A DNA stretch of 64,000 bases. Origin: Streptomyces sp. YIM 130001 (GTDB lineage: Bacteria; Actinomycetota; Actinomycetes; Streptomycetales; Streptomycetaceae). The stretch spans positions 124,001 to 188,000 of the forward strand of contig NZ_KZ984550.1 of the NCBI RefSeq assembly GCF_003574445.1, written 5' to 3'. The notes below the pieces were generated by a model. It did not search any database, was not told the origin of the DNA, and was given only the letters and a program-made list of their open reading frames with translations. Below are positions 35,061-44,564 of the stretch, piece after piece (the first letter of the stretch is position 1; the number at the start of each line of letters is the position of its first letter). A program made the position numbers and the translations under genes.

Positions 35061-35089
35061 GGGGCGGTCCGGCATCGATGACCGGCCCC
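35061..35089 (+). terminator. Hairpin after the iolE-like gene
   Basis: GGGGCGGTC (35061-35069) pairs with GACCGGCCCC (35080-35089) with one bulged C and a 10-nt loop, 23 bp past the stop. Confidence 0.6.
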
Positions 35090-35318
35090 TCTGCAACCAC
35101 TCCGTCACCAAAGTCCCTCTTCGGTCACATATATCTCGTTCACGCGGGTTCCCCGTCACACACCGTCAACAAGCGCTCTCTCAGAGTCGTGACGGCTCGT
35201 TCACCGGGCACAGGCCGAGTGATCGCGATGCGCCGCCCTCAGCTCCCTGGGGGTCCCCCCGGACGAAGTCTGGCTCCCTGGCCGAGGCTGCGGCGCGTAG
35301 CAGGAGGTGCCACCGAAG

Positions 35319-35516
35319 ATGACCGACCGACGGCTCTGGTCGTACAAGGAGATCGCCGCACATATCAAGGTCCAGCCGGACACTGTGCGCTCCTACCGCA
35401 AGCACGGGCTGCTGCCGCCCCCGGACCACGTGGAGCGGGGCAAGCCCTACTGGTACGCGGACACCGTGCGGACCTGGGTCTCCCGCCGCCCCCGCAACCG
35501 CGGCCGAGCCGACTAG
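35319..35516 (+). CDS. Small HTH (MerR/AlpA-fold) DNA-binding protein
   Basis: 65 residues from ATG 35319 with AGGAGG 11 nt upstream; GTG 35307 would sit on top of the ribosome site. The sequence RLWSYKEIAAHIKVQPDTVR, then SYRKHGLLPPPD is a single winged helix-turn-helix of the MerR/excisionase/BldC fold, with an Arg-rich C-terminus. Such short proteins act as regulators or architectural factors in Streptomyces. Nothing nearby looks like a phage or plasmid, so an excisionase role is unlikely. Confidence 0.8.
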   Translation: MTDRRLWSYKEIAAHIKVQPDTVRSYRKHGLLPPPDHVERGKPYWYADTVRTWVSRRPRNRGRAD

Positions 35517-35544
35517 ACCGCCCCCTCGCCCCCTCCCCCGTATT

Positions 35545-35583
35545 CGCCGGCCCCGCCGCCCTTCGCGGGCGCCGGGGCCGGCG
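35545..35583. terminator. Bidirectional terminator hairpin
   Basis: CGCCGGCCCCG (35545-35555) pairs with CGGGGCCGGCG (35573-35583); the inside refolds as CGCCC-TTCG-CGGGCG. It separates the HTH gene from the converging alcohol dehydrogenase, whose stop is 8 bp away. Confidence 0.8.
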
Positions 35584-35590
35584 CCCGCGT

Positions 35591-36649
35591 TCAGGCGATC
35601 CCGCGCCACGGCTCGATCACCGTGACGCCGGCCCCCGCGGCCCCCTGCCCGAGCGAGGCGAGCGCGGCCGGCGCCTCGTCCAGGGCGATGACGGAGGTGA
35701 CGAGGAGGTCGGGGCGCAACAGACCCGACCGCACCAGCTCCATCATCGGCGGATACGCATGCGCGGCCATGCCGTGGCTGCCCAGGATCTCCAGTTCCAG
35801 GGCGATCACCCGGGACATCGGTACGACGGGGTCACCGGCCGCCGACGGCAGCAGCCCCACCTGCACATGCCGCCCGTGCCGGCGCAGACTCCCCACGGAG
35901 GACGCGCAGGTCTCCGGGGAGCCGAGCGCGTCCAGGGACAACTGGGCGCCGCCGCCGGTGAGATCGCGCACCACGGCGGCCGCCCCGCCGGGCACTCCGG
36001 AAGCATCGACGCACTCCGCCGCTCCGAACCTCCGGGCCATCTCGAGTGCCGCCGCCGAGACGTCGACGGCCACCACCCGGGCGCCGGAGGCCGCGGCGAT
36101 CATCACCGCCGAGAGCCCCACGCCGCCGCAGCCGTGCACGGCCACCCACTCGCCGGGCGCCACCCGGCCCTGGGCGACGACGGCGCGGAACGCGGTGGCG
36201 AACCGGCAGCCGAGCCCCGCCGCCGTCGCGTACGAGAGCTCGCGGGGTACCGCCACCAGGTTCACATCGGCGTGCTCGAGCGCGACGTACTCGGCGAACG
36301 AACCCCAGTGCGTGAAGCCGGGCTGGGTCTGCCGGTCGCAGACCTGCTGCTGCCCCGCGGCGCACGGGTCGCAGTGTCCGCAGGCGCAGACGAACGGCAC
36401 GGTGACCCGGTCCCCGAGCCGCCAACGGGTGACCTCGGGACCCAACGCCGCGATCACTCCGGCCAGTTCGTGCCCGGGGACGTGCGGCAGCGTGACGTCG
36501 GGATCGTGGCCCATCCAGCCGTGCCAGTCGCTGCGGCACAGGCCCGTCGCCTCCACCCTGACGACCGCGCCCGCCGGCGCGGGCTCCGGGTCGGGCACGG
36601 TCCGCACCTGCGCCTCCTGGCCGAACTGCTCGAACACCACTGCCCGCAT
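35591..36649 (-). CDS. Zinc-dependent alcohol dehydrogenase (MDR family)
   Basis: 352 residues from ATG 36649; GTG 36658 is possible. Medium-chain dehydrogenase with the catalytic zinc ligands in [10 protein letters not shown] and GHELAGVI, a structural zinc site [17 protein letters not shown], and the Rossmann motif [10 protein letters not shown]. It oxidises an alcohol or polyol with NAD(P). The presence of both zinc sites groups it with class III/ketose-reductase-type enzymes rather than quinone reductases. Neighbours do not reveal the substrate. Confidence 0.9.
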   Translation of the reverse strand: MRAVVFEQFGQEAQVRTVPDPEPAPAGAVVRVEATGLCRSDWHGWMGHDPDVTLPHVPGHELAGVIAALGPEVTRWRLGDRVTVPFVCACGHCDPCAAGQQQVCDRQTQPGFTHWGSFAEYVALEHADVNLVAVPRELSYATAAGLGCRFATAFRAVVAQGRVAPGEWVAVHGCGGVGLSAVMIAAASGARVVAVDVSAAALEMARRFGAAECVDASGVPGGAAAVVRDLTGGGAQLSLDALGSPETCASSVGSLRRHGRHVQVGLLPSAAGDPVVPMSRVIALELEILGSHGMAAHAYPPMMELVRSGLLRPDLLVTSVIALDEAPAALASLGQGAAGAGVTVIEPWRGIA

Positions 36650-36779
36650 CCCTGCCACCCTTCACCGCATCGGATCAGGCCGCCTCACGGAAGCCTCACC
36701 GCACGCTAATCGGCCCGCCGGCAGCTCGGCCGCCTCCGGTGAGCGCCGAGGCTGATCCACGAAGGCCCGTGACGTTCCG

Positions 36780-39169
36780 TCAGTGATCCAGCGTGACCGT
36801 TCCCGCAGCACCGTCGACGGTGACCAGCTCACCGGTGCGGATCCGTTCCGTGGCGGCCGGTACGCAGATGACCGCGGGAATGCCGTACTCACGCGCGACC
36901 GTCGGTCCGTGGGCCATGACGGCACCGGTCTCGGCGACGAGACCGCCGGCCGTGAGGAACAGCGGGGTCCAGCCCGGGTCGGTCGTCGGGACGACGAGGA
37001 TCTCCCCGGGTTCGACGACCGCACCGGAGGGGTCACGGACCACCCGGGCACGGCCGGTGACGCGTCCGGAGGCCGCGCCCATTCCGTTGAGCGACCGGCC
37101 GTCGGACGGCGGGGCCGGCAGGAGGGTCTCCACATCCGTACCGTCCGAGAGCAGAGCGACCGGGACGGTACGGCGCCTCAGTTCGCGCTCGTACTCCGCG
37201 CGCCGGGCGGCGATCGTGCCGCGCAGATCGGCGCCGGCCTCGACTGCCGTGCGCAGCTCGGGGAGCTGGAGGAACATGACGTCGTCACGGTCCTCGAGCA
37301 GTCCCTCGGCCTGGAGCTCCGCGCCGATCAGGAGCAGACGGCGACGACGGTCGCGCAAGGCGTAGAGACCGGCGAACTTGCCCGCTTCGCGCAGCCCCGA
37401 CAACTGCCTCGACCTCCGCAGGAAGAAGCCGGCGAGCCGACCACGCAGCGCCCGCTCGCGACGGGCCCGCCCGGCCACCTCAATGAGCATCGACTCGGCC
37501 CTGGCCGCGGCGCGTTCGAAGCGGCGGTCCGGGGCTTGGTCGGGGTCCGCGACGCGCAGGTAGTTGGCGAGCATCGTGAACACCGGTGTCGGGTCCTCGG
37601 CCCAGCGGGGTACGCCGACGTCGACCTCGGCGGCGGAGCGGATGCCGTACCTCTCGAGGAATGCGTCGAGACCGAAGTCGGGCAGTTCACCGCCAGTTGG
37701 GCCGCAGCGAGTTCCGACGGCGGGGTGTTGAGCAGCCTCTCGCGATGCGGCGCTGCCCGCCGGGCCACGGCCCACAGCGCGAGGTCCATCTCGATCGTGA
37801 CGTTGTGCGGCATGCCGGCGAGCACCGTGTGGATCTCGTCCTCGCTCGCGATGCCCTTGAGCAGTGACGGCAGCGCGGCGGATACGGCGAGCCCACTGAC
37901 GACGGGCCAGACGATCGCGTCGGCGCGCGTACTCGACTCCGCGTCCTGCTCGACCACATCGAGGAGTTCAGCTGCCGAGCCCGGATCGGTGACCGGCTCC
38001 CGGCGGAGGCGTTCGATCTCGCCGAACACGCGGGCGCGCGCCCGGTCCGGCCTGGCCAGCGCTCCGAGGATCCCGGCGGCTGCCTTGGGGCCGGTCTTCA
38101 TGGCGGCGGCGTTGCGCTTACGGGGAGTCTTCCGCGGCGCGAACCGCGGGTCGTCCAGGAGGTGTGCGACCGCGTTCTGGGCACGCGGCCCGAAGTCGAC
38201 GGCCATCATCTTGACGAGCCGCTGTCTCGTCGCGGGGTCGCGCAGCGCGTCGGTCAGGTCGCCGTAGAGCCGTCCGCCGATATCGACGATCTCCACCGTG
38301 AGGCCGAACGCCGCGAGCATGCCCGCCAGCATCGACTTCAGAGTCGACATGCCCATCGGGGTGGCGGGCCGCAGCATCCCCTGGACGTGGCCGAACTCGA
38401 CATACAGCCGCGGGCCCGGCTTGTCGCTCGCCGGCGGCGTGGGAAAGAGGGTGGTGATCGGGCGGGCTTGCAGCAGCCACAGTTTCGCCTCGCGGTCGTA
38501 GGCCCACTCGATGTCCTGTTCCGCGCCGAGCAGGTGCCTGATCCGCGCACCGGCGGCGCGCAGTTCCTCGCGGCGGGCCGGTGCGAGGCAGCCGCGCTCC
38601 CGTTCCTGCGTGCCGTCGAGTACGTAGTGGTCCGCTGCCGCCGCCCCGTCGACGACCGACGGCCCCGGTCCCGGCGCGGCGTCGACCACGCTCGCGCTGC
38701 GCGAGCCGGTCAGCGGGTCGGCGGTGAACAGCACGCCCGCGACTTCGGCGTCGACCATGCGCTGCACGACGACGGCCATCCGTACGGAAGCGTGCGGGAT
38801 GCCGTTGGCCTCCCGGTAGGCAGTCGCGCGCTCGGAGTGCAGCGAGGCCCAGCAGGACTCGACGGCCTCGATCAGTGCCTCGTCGCCCGTGACGCCGAGG
38901 TACGTGTCCTGCTGGCCGGCGAAGCTCGCGTGCGGCAGGTCCTCTCCCGTGGCGCTGGAGCGGACCGCGACCGGCCCGCCACCGAGGCGTTGGTACGCCG
39001 CGAGCACCTCGGCTCGCGGCACCTGCCCGTCCCCGTACGCCTCGGTCGTCACGCAGAAGCCCTCCGGCACCCGCTCGCCGAGCCGGATCAACGCGGCGAG
39101 GCCGTCGGCCTTCCCGCCCACCAGGTCCCACTTTCCGCGGCCGATCTCCGTCAGCTCGAGCACGTTCAT
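36780..39169 (-). pseudogene. PEP/pyruvate-binding phosphotransferase (PEP synthase/rifampin phosphotransferase-like), frameshifted
   Basis: From ATG 39169 (GGAGGTGG upstream) the frame encodes the N-terminal PPDK ATP-grasp domain: GGKADGLAALIRLGERVPEG, GPVAVRSSATGEDLPHASFA, EWAYDREAKLWLLQARPITT. It breaks at about 37689-37694. The rest, in another frame from GELPDFGLDAFLERYG to the TGA at 36780, carries the phosphohistidine domain with AVMAHGPTVAREYGIPAVI. Adding one G at CTGGCGGTGAA restores a single protein of about 796 residues, with no other lesion. The intact enzyme would move phosphate from ATP or PEP via the histidine. A sequencing error is as likely as real decay. Confidence 0.85.
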
Positions 39170-39220
39170 GCCGGCCACCTCCCTCGCGCCGACCACGTAC
39201 TCCGCGGGCGGCCGCACCGT

Positions 39221-39273
39221 TTTTGCAATACGACTGCAATGCACGTTCTTGACAATACAGTCGCAATGCAAAA
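39221..39273. promoter_or_regulatory. Long inverted repeat, putative TetR operator
   Basis: Arm 39221-39241 (TTTTGCAATACGACTGCAATG) matches the complement of arm 39253-39273 at 17 of 21 positions, with an 11-nt spacer. It occupies the 118-bp region between the frameshifted phosphotransferase and the divergent TetR gene and is much more AT-rich than its surroundings, so promoters of both genes probably overlap it. Confidence 0.75.
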
Positions 39274-39287
39274 TGTAAACTGGCCGC

Positions 39288-39857
39288 ATGCCACGCAAGG
39301 TCGACCACCGTGAACGCCGGGAACTGCTCGCCGACGCCCTGATGCGCCTCGCCGCCACAGAAGGGCTGGCGGGCGTGAGCCTGCGCCAGGTGGCGGCCGA
39401 GGCGGGCGTCTCGACCGGGATGGTGCAGCACTACTTCCGCACCAAGGACGAGATGATGACGTTCGCACTCGGCATGGTCGGGGACCGGGTCCGCGCCCGC
39501 TCCGAAGCAACCGCAACACCGGTTTCACCGCGCGAGCTCGTCCGCGGCCTCCTGCTCCAGATCCTGCCGCTCGACGACACCCGACGGCTCGAGGGCCACG
39601 TCGGGCTCGCGTTCCTCGCGTACGCCGCGGTGAAGCCGGCGATCCGGCAAGGACTGCGCGAGGACGCCGAGGCGATCCGCGCGTTCGTCGCGCAGCAACT
39701 GCGTGCGGCCGGAGCCGGCGGCGTCGATCCCGAGCTCGCGGCGATCGGCCTGATGGCGCTCGTCGACGGCCTCGGCATGCAGCTCCTCTCACGGCAGTAC
39801 ACCGAGAAGGACGCGGTCGCCGCCCTGGACACCCAACTCGCCCTGATCTTCGGCTAG
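39288..39857 (+). CDS. TetR-family transcriptional regulator
   Basis: 189 residues from ATG 39288. HTH domain about residues 10-55: RELLADALMRLAATEGLAGV, SLRQVAAEAGVSTGMVQHYF. The C-terminal helices resemble the BetI-like TetR_C_6 type that represses neighbouring catabolic or efflux genes. It faces the frameshifted phosphotransferase gene across a near-perfect inverted repeat, so it likely represses both. The ligand is unknown. Confidence 0.9.
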   Translation: MPRKVDHRERRELLADALMRLAATEGLAGVSLRQVAAEAGVSTGMVQHYFRTKDEMMTFALGMVGDRVRARSEATATPVSPRELVRGLLLQILPLDDTRRLEGHVGLAFLAYAAVKPAIRQGLREDAEAIRAFVAQQLRAAGAGGVDPELAAIGLMALVDGLGMQLLSRQYTEKDAVAALDTQLALIFG

Positions 39858-39940
39858 GGCGTGCCAGAGCCGCACCCCCGAGCCGGCCCCACACCCCTGC
39901 ATCTCCGCCACCCGGCGACACGGCCAGGCCATTTGGTTAG

Positions 39941-39956
39941 TACCCCCTAGGGGTAT
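39941..39956. promoter_or_regulatory. CsoR-type copper operator
   Basis: TACCCCCTAGGGGTAT contains the palindrome TACCCC-CTA-GGGGTA, the known style of CsoR box in Streptomyces. It overlaps a TATAGA-like -10 element and lies 107 bp before copZ, so the Cu(I)-free repressor would block transcription. csoR itself is not in the window. Confidence 0.85.
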
Positions 39957-40062
39957 AGAGTCGACGGTGTGGTGAAGCCTGGGACTCCTCGCCCGAGTCC
40001 GGCTCCCCGCCGGGCGGTCGCGAGCCGTCCAGCCACCCGTACTTCGCGATGAGGAGACCGAC

Positions 40063-40329
40063 ATGACCGCCAAGACCGACGCCACCGAGACCGGTTCCCG
40101 CCAGCCGCACCCCGGCGCCGTCACCGCCGTGTACCAGGTCTCCGGCATGAGCTGCGGCCACTGCGAGGGAGCGGTGTCGAGCGAACTCTCCGAGCTGCCG
40201 GGCGTCACCTCGGTGCAGGCCGTCGCCGCGACCGGCCAGGTCACCGTCGTCTCCGAGTCCGCGCTCGACGAGGACGCGGTCCGCGCCGCGGTCGACGAGG
40301 CCGGGTACGAGCTGACCGGCCGCGCCTGA
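40063..40329 (+). CDS. copZ: Copper chaperone (heavy-metal-associated domain)
   Basis: 88 residues, ATG 40063. One ferredoxin-like HMA domain with the Cu(I)-binding motif GMSCGHC (about residues 28-34), the helix AVSSELSELPGVTSVQAV and the closing AVDEAGYEL. It carries cytoplasmic copper to the efflux ATPase. The 20-residue polar N-terminal extension is usual in Streptomyces. It is first in a copper operon with copA, behind a CsoR box. Confidence 0.95.
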   Translation: MTAKTDATETGSRQPHPGAVTAVYQVSGMSCGHCEGAVSSELSELPGVTSVQAVAATGQVTVVSESALDEDAVRAAVDEAGYELTGRA

Positions 40330-40346
40330 GCGGTCTCACCCGACCG

Positions 40347-40382
40347 GCCGCCGGCGGTGCGTGTCCCCGCACCGCCGGCGGC
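40347..40382 (+). terminator. Strong hairpin between copZ and copA
   Basis: GCCGCCGGCGGTGCG (40347-40361) pairs perfectly with CGCACCGCCGGCGGC (40368-40382) around 6 nt. It lies 17 bp after copZ and 142 bp before copA, so it can lower readthrough and give more chaperone than ATPase. Confidence 0.8.
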
Positions 40383-40524
40383 GGGCACGCACCGCGCCCC
40401 CGCGGAAATACCCTGGAGCCCCTCCGCCCTTGAGACCGATGAGGGCCCCGAACACCGCGCCGGGTCCGCCCCGAAGACCACGCCGGGCGACAGCGCACCC
40501 GGCAAGAGCCGGAAAGAACCGCCC

Positions 40525-42795
40525 ATGCCCCAGGCGCCCACCGCGGCCGCCCCGCCGCTGCACGACTCCGAGGCCGAGCTGGCCATCGGCGGGATGACCT
40601 GCGCCTCCTGCTCCTCCCGTATCGAGAAGAAGCTGAACCGCCTGGACGGCGTGACGGCCTCGGTCAACCTCGCCACCGAGCGGGCCCACGTCTCGTACGC
40701 CGAGGGCCGCGAGGTCGCCGAACTGATCGCCACCGTGGAGAAGCTCGGCTACTCCGCCGAGGAGTTGCGCCCGCCGGACCCGGACACCGCGCAGACCACT
40801 GCGGCCGCCGAGCCGGCCGAGAGCGAGGCCGACGCGCTCCGGCACCGCTTCACGGTCTCGGCCGTCCTCGCGCTGCCGGTCGTACTCCTGGCGATGATCC
40901 CGGCCCTGCAGTTCGACAACTGGCAGTGGCTCTCGCTGACCCTCGCCGCGCCTGTCGTCGTCTGGGGCGGACTGCCGTTCCACCGTGCCGCCTGGACCAA
41001 CGCCCGGCACGGCGCCGCCACCATGGACACGCTGGTCTCGGTCGGCACGCTCGCCGCCTTCGGCTGGTCACTGTGGGCGCTGTTCCTCGGCGACGCGGGG
41101 ATGCCGGGGATGCGGCACGGCTTCGATCTCACCGTGTCCCGGGCCGACGCCGCCGGGACCATCTATCTCGAGGTCGCCGCCGGCGTCGTGGCCTTCATCC
41201 TGCTGGGCCGCTGGCTCGAGGCCCGCGCCAAGCGGAAGGCCGGCGCCGCCCTGCACGCGCTGCTCGACCTCGGCGCCAAGGACGTGTCCCTGCTGCGCGG
41301 CGGCACCGAGGTCCGGGTCCCGGTGTCCCGGCTGGCGGTCGGCGACCGGTTCGCCGTACGGCCGGGCGAGACGATCGCCACCGACGGCACGGTCGTGACG
41401 GGCACCTCCGCCGTCGACACCTCCATGCTCACCGGCGAATCCGCGTCGCAGGACGCCACCGAGGGCGACACGGTCACCGGCGGCTGCCTGAACCTCTCCG
41501 GCCGCCTGGTCGTCGAGGCCACCCGGGTCGGCACCGACACCCGACTCGCCCGTATCGCCCGCCTGGTGGAGAACGCGCAGACCGGCAAGGCCGAGGTGCA
41601 GCGTCTCGCCGACCGGATCTCGGCGGTGTTCGTCCCGGCGGTCCTGCTGATCGCGGCCGGCACGCTCGGCGCCTGGCTCGGTCTCACCGGGGACGTCACG
41701 GCCGCGTTCACCGCCGCCGTGGCCGTACTGATCATCGCCTGCCCCTGCGCCCTCGGCCTCGCCACCCCCACCGCCCTCATGGTCGGCACCGGACGCGGCG
41801 CCCAACTCGGCATCCTCATCAAGGGACCCGAAGTCCTCGAATCCACCCGCAAGATCGACACCGTCGTCCTCGACAAGACCGGAACCATCACCACCGGCCG
41901 CATGACCCTCCTCGCCACCCACACCACCGAGGGGTACGAGGAGACGGACCTGCTCCGCCTCGCGGGCGCCGTCGAGCACGCCTCCGAGCATCCTGTCGCC
42001 CGAGCCGTCGCCGATGCGGCCACCCAGGCCGTCGGTACCCTGCCGCCCGTCACCGACTTCCGGAACGTGCCCGGCCTCGGCGTCCTCGGCACTGTCGAGG
42101 GCCACCGCGTACTCGCCGGCCGCGAAGACCTCCTGGACGACGCGGGAATCGGCCTGCCCGAGACACTCGTCGAGGCCCTCGCGGCAGCTCGCCAGGAGGG
42201 ACGTACCGCGGTGGCCGTCGCCGTCGACGGCACCGCGTGCGGTGTCCTGGCCGTCGCCGACGCGGTGAAGGAGACCAGCGCCGACGCCGTCACGGAACTC
42301 CGCGCCCTCGGCCTCACTCCGGTACTCCTCACCGGCGACCACCGCTCGGTCGCGGAGGCGGTCGCCGCCGAGGTCGGCATCGAGCCCGGGCACGTGTACG
42401 CGGAGGTACTTCCGGAGGACAAGGTGGCCGTCGTCGAGCGGCTGCGCGCCGAGGGCCGGGCGGTCGCCATGGTCGGCGACGGCGTGAACGACGCCGCGGC
42501 GCTCGCCACATCGGATCTGGGCCTCGCGATGGGGACGGGCACGGACGCGGCGATCGAGGCGGGTGACCTCACCCTGGTCCGCGGCGACCTCCGGGTGGCC
42601 GCGGTGGCGATCCGGCTCGCCCGCAGGACGCTGACCACCATCAAGGGAAACCTGGGCTGGGCGTTCGGCTACAACGTGGCCGCGCTGCCCCTCGCGGCGG
42701 CCGGACTGCTCAACCCGATGATCGCGGGCGCCGCGATGGCCTTCTCCTCGGTGTTCGTGGTGACCAACAGCCTTCGCCTGAAGACCTTCACATAG
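40525..42795 (+). CDS. copA: Copper-exporting P1B-type ATPase (CopA)
   Basis: 756 residues from ATG 40525 with GGAAAG upstream. Exports Cu(I) across the cytoplasmic membrane using ATP. One N-terminal metal-binding domain with GMTCASC, about eight membrane helices, the actuator motif LTGES, the channel CPC in IIACPCALGLATP, phosphorylation site DKTGTIT, SEHPVARAV (P1B His-Pro) and GDGVNDAAAL. All key residues are intact. Co-transcribed with copZ, with an attenuating hairpin in between. Confidence 0.96.
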   Translation: MPQAPTAAAPPLHDSEAELAIGGMTCASCSSRIEKKLNRLDGVTASVNLATERAHVSYAEGREVAELIATVEKLGYSAEELRPPDPDTAQTTAAAEPAESEADALRHRFTVSAVLALPVVLLAMIPALQFDNWQWLSLTLAAPVVVWGGLPFHRAAWTNARHGAATMDTLVSVGTLAAFGWSLWALFLGDAGMPGMRHGFDLTVSRADAAGTIYLEVAAGVVAFILLGRWLEARAKRKAGAALHALLDLGAKDVSLLRGGTEVRVPVSRLAVGDRFAVRPGETIATDGTVVTGTSAVDTSMLTGESASQDATEGDTVTGGCLNLSGRLVVEATRVGTDTRLARIARLVENAQTGKAEVQRLADRISAVFVPAVLLIAAGTLGAWLGLTGDVTAAFTAAVAVLIIACPCALGLATPTALMVGTGRGAQLGILIKGPEVLESTRKIDTVVLDKTGTITTGRMTLLATHTTEGYEETDLLRLAGAVEHASEHPVARAVADAATQAVGTLPPVTDFRNVPGLGVLGTVEGHRVLAGREDLLDDAGIGLPETLVEALAAARQEGRTAVAVAVDGTACGVLAVADAVKETSADAVTELRALGLTPVLLTGDHRSVAEAVAAEVGIEPGHVYAEVLPEDKVAVVERLRAEGRAVAMVGDGVNDAAALATSDLGLAMGTGTDAAIEAGDLTLVRGDLRVAAVAIRLARRTLTTIKGNLGWAFGYNVAALPLAAAGLLNPMIAGAAMAFSSVFVVTNSLRLKTFT

Positions 42796-42924
42796 TGGCC
42801 ACAACTCCCTTACTCTTGGCTTCAGATCGACGATTCGGGGCCCTTGCGCACGTTCGAGACATAAGCAAGAGACGTAGATCACAGCGATCCGAACGTAACC
42901 ATTGAGGGGTCTCGTAGGTCTAAA

Positions 42925-43003
42925 TCTGCGGTGGATGAAACGTCTTGGGGGGCGTTTCAGACATCACGGGACGTCTTGGGGGACGTTCCAGTCCGAGGTA
43001 CCT
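42925..43003 (-). ncRNA. Probable 6C small RNA
   Basis: On the minus strand two similar hairpins lie 9 nt apart. The first (42989-42968) has stem ACGTC/GACGT with loop CCCCAA, extended by outer G-C pairs. The second (42958-42937) has a perfect GAAACG/CGTTTC stem and a loop starting CCCCCC followed by AAGA. Two adjacent hairpins with runs of about six C in the loop define the actinobacterial 6C RNA family. The exact ends are estimated. The plus strand would show G-loops and does not fit the family, so the strand is clear. Function in this organism is unknown. Confidence 0.75.
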
Positions 43004-43169
43004 CGCGGGCCCGCACGGTCGCGAGGAAAGCGTTGCCGGGGCACGTGCACCGGGGAGCTTGAGCGGCCCTCCCGTACGTACGCGTCCCGGCAGACACGCG
43101 CGGCACCACCGCGCACCACCCAGAACGCCCGGCCGGATCCCGTGGGGGGAATCCGCACCGGGAACATGG

Positions 43170-43216
43170 AAGCGCCCCGACCGTCGGCCCGTGGGGGGAC
43201 CGGCGGCGGGGCGCTT
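43170..43216 (-). terminator. Terminator after citrate synthase
   Basis: AAGCGCCCCG (43170-43179) pairs with CGGGGCGCTT (43207-43216), a perfect 10-bp stem with further pairing inside, 50 bp past the gltA stop on the minus strand; a T-rich flank (TTCTCTTG) is on the plus side. Confidence 0.75.
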
Positions 43217-43265
43217 CTCTTGAGTCAGGTCGGCCGGCGGTCGGATCGGACCGCCGGACCGTGCC

Positions 43266-44564
43266 TCAGCGGGCCTCGACGGGGACGAAGTCCCGCTCGA
43301 CGACGCCCGTGTAGATCTGCCGCGGACGGCCGATGCGGGATCCGGGCTCCTTGATCATCTCGTGCCACTGGGCGATCCAGCCGGGCAGCCGGCCGAGCGC
43401 GAAGAGCACGGTGAACATCTCGGTGGGGAAGCCCATCGCCCGGTAGATCAGACCGGTGTAGAAGTCCACGTTCGGGTAGAGCTTGCGCTCGACGAAGTAC
43501 TCGTCGTTCAGCGCGTGCTCCTCGAGCTTGAGGGCGATGTCGAGCAGCTCGTCGGACTTGCCGAGCGCGGAGAGGACATCGTGCGCGGCGGCCTTGATGA
43601 TCTTCGCGCGCGGGTCGAAGTTCTTGTAGACCCGGTGGCCGAAGCCCATCAGGCGGACGCCGTCCTCCTTGTCCTTCACCTTGCGGATGAAGGTGTCCAC
43701 GTCGTTGCCCGAGTCGCGGATGCCCTCGAGCATCTCCAGGACGGATTGGTTGGCGCCGCCGTGCAGCGGGCCCCAGAGCGCGGAGATGCCGGCGGAGATC
43801 GAGGCGAACATGTTCGCCTGCGAGGAGCCGACCAGGCGGACGGTGGAGGTCGAACAGTTCTGCTCGTGGTCCGCGTGCAGGATGAGCAGCTTGTCGAGCG
43901 CGGAGACCACGGTCGGGTCGAGGTCGTACTCGGCGGCCGGCACGGAGAACGTCATGCGCAGGAAGTTCTCGACGTAGCCCAGGTTGTTGCTCGGGTAGAC
44001 CACCGGGTGGCCGACCGACTTCTTGTACGCGTACGCCGCGATCGTCGGCAGCTTGGCGAGCAGCCGGATCGTCGAGAGGTGGCGCTGCTTCTCGTCGAAC
44101 GGGTTGTGGCTGTCCTGGTAGAACGTCGACAGGGCGCTGACCACCGAGGACAGCATCGCCATCGGGTGGGCGTCGCGCGGGAAGCCGTCGTAGAACCGCT
44201 TGACGTCCTCGTGCAGCAGGGTGTGCTGGGTGATCTCGTCACGGAAGGTGGCGAGCTCGTCGACCGTCGGCAGTTCGCCGTTGATCAGCAGGTACGCCAC
44301 CTCGACGAAGGTCGAGCGCTCGGCGAGCTGCTCGATCGGGTAGCCGCGGTAGCGCAGGATGCCCTGCTCGCCGTCCAGGTAGGTGACACCGGATTTATAG
44401 GCGGCGGTATTGCCGTAGCCGCTGTCCAGGGTCACCAGACCGGTCTGGGCGCGGAGCTTGCCGATATCGAAGCCCTTGTCACCGACGGTGCTGTCGACCA
44501 CCGGGTAGGTGTACTCGTCGTCGCCGTACCGAAGTACTACCGCGTTGTCGTTGTGCTCGCTCAC
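43266..44564 (-). CDS. gltA: Citrate synthase (type II-like)
   Basis: 432 residues from GTG 44564 with GAGGGATGAC upstream; the longer frame to 44621 lacks support. Condenses acetyl-CoA with oxaloacetate at the entry of the TCA cycle. The fold signature includes GILRYRGYPIEQLAE, catalytic His in GPLHGGANQSVLEML and GFGHRVYKNFDPRA, and the Asp in KLYPNVDFYTGLIYRAMG. Length is typical of the hexameric type II form. It is monocistronic by spacing, with its own terminator. Confidence 0.96.
   Translation of the reverse strand: MSEHNDNAVVLRYGDDEYTYPVVDSTVGDKGFDIGKLRAQTGLVTLDSGYGNTAAYKSGVTYLDGEQGILRYRGYPIEQLAERSTFVEVAYLLINGELPTVDELATFRDEITQHTLLHEDVKRFYDGFPRDAHPMAMLSSVVSALSTFYQDSHNPFDEKQRHLSTIRLLAKLPTIAAYAYKKSVGHPVVYPSNNLGYVENFLRMTFSVPAAEYDLDPTVVSALDKLLILHADHEQNCSTSTVRLVGSSQANMFASISAGISALWGPLHGGANQSVLEMLEGIRDSGNDVDTFIRKVKDKEDGVRLMGFGHRVYKNFDPRAKIIKAAAHDVLSALGKSDELLDIALKLEEHALNDEYFVERKLYPNVDFYTGLIYRAMGFPTEMFTVLFALGRLPGWIAQWHEMIKEPGSRIGRPRQIYTGVVERDFVPVEAR

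Larger units (their letters stand above)
42796..43265. other. 470-bp non-coding region with small RNA and terminator
   Basis: Between the converging copA and citrate synthase genes. It holds the paired C-loop hairpins of a probable 6C RNA (42937-42989, minus strand), a 10-bp palindrome GAGGTACCTC at 42994-43003 and the gltA terminator. The first 130 bp beyond copA are relatively AT-rich and have no supported gene. Confidence 0.6.

Noticed and set aside
35307-35516. Excisionase interpretation of the small HTH protein
   Set aside because: No integrase, attachment-site repeat or other phage/plasmid gene lies nearby.
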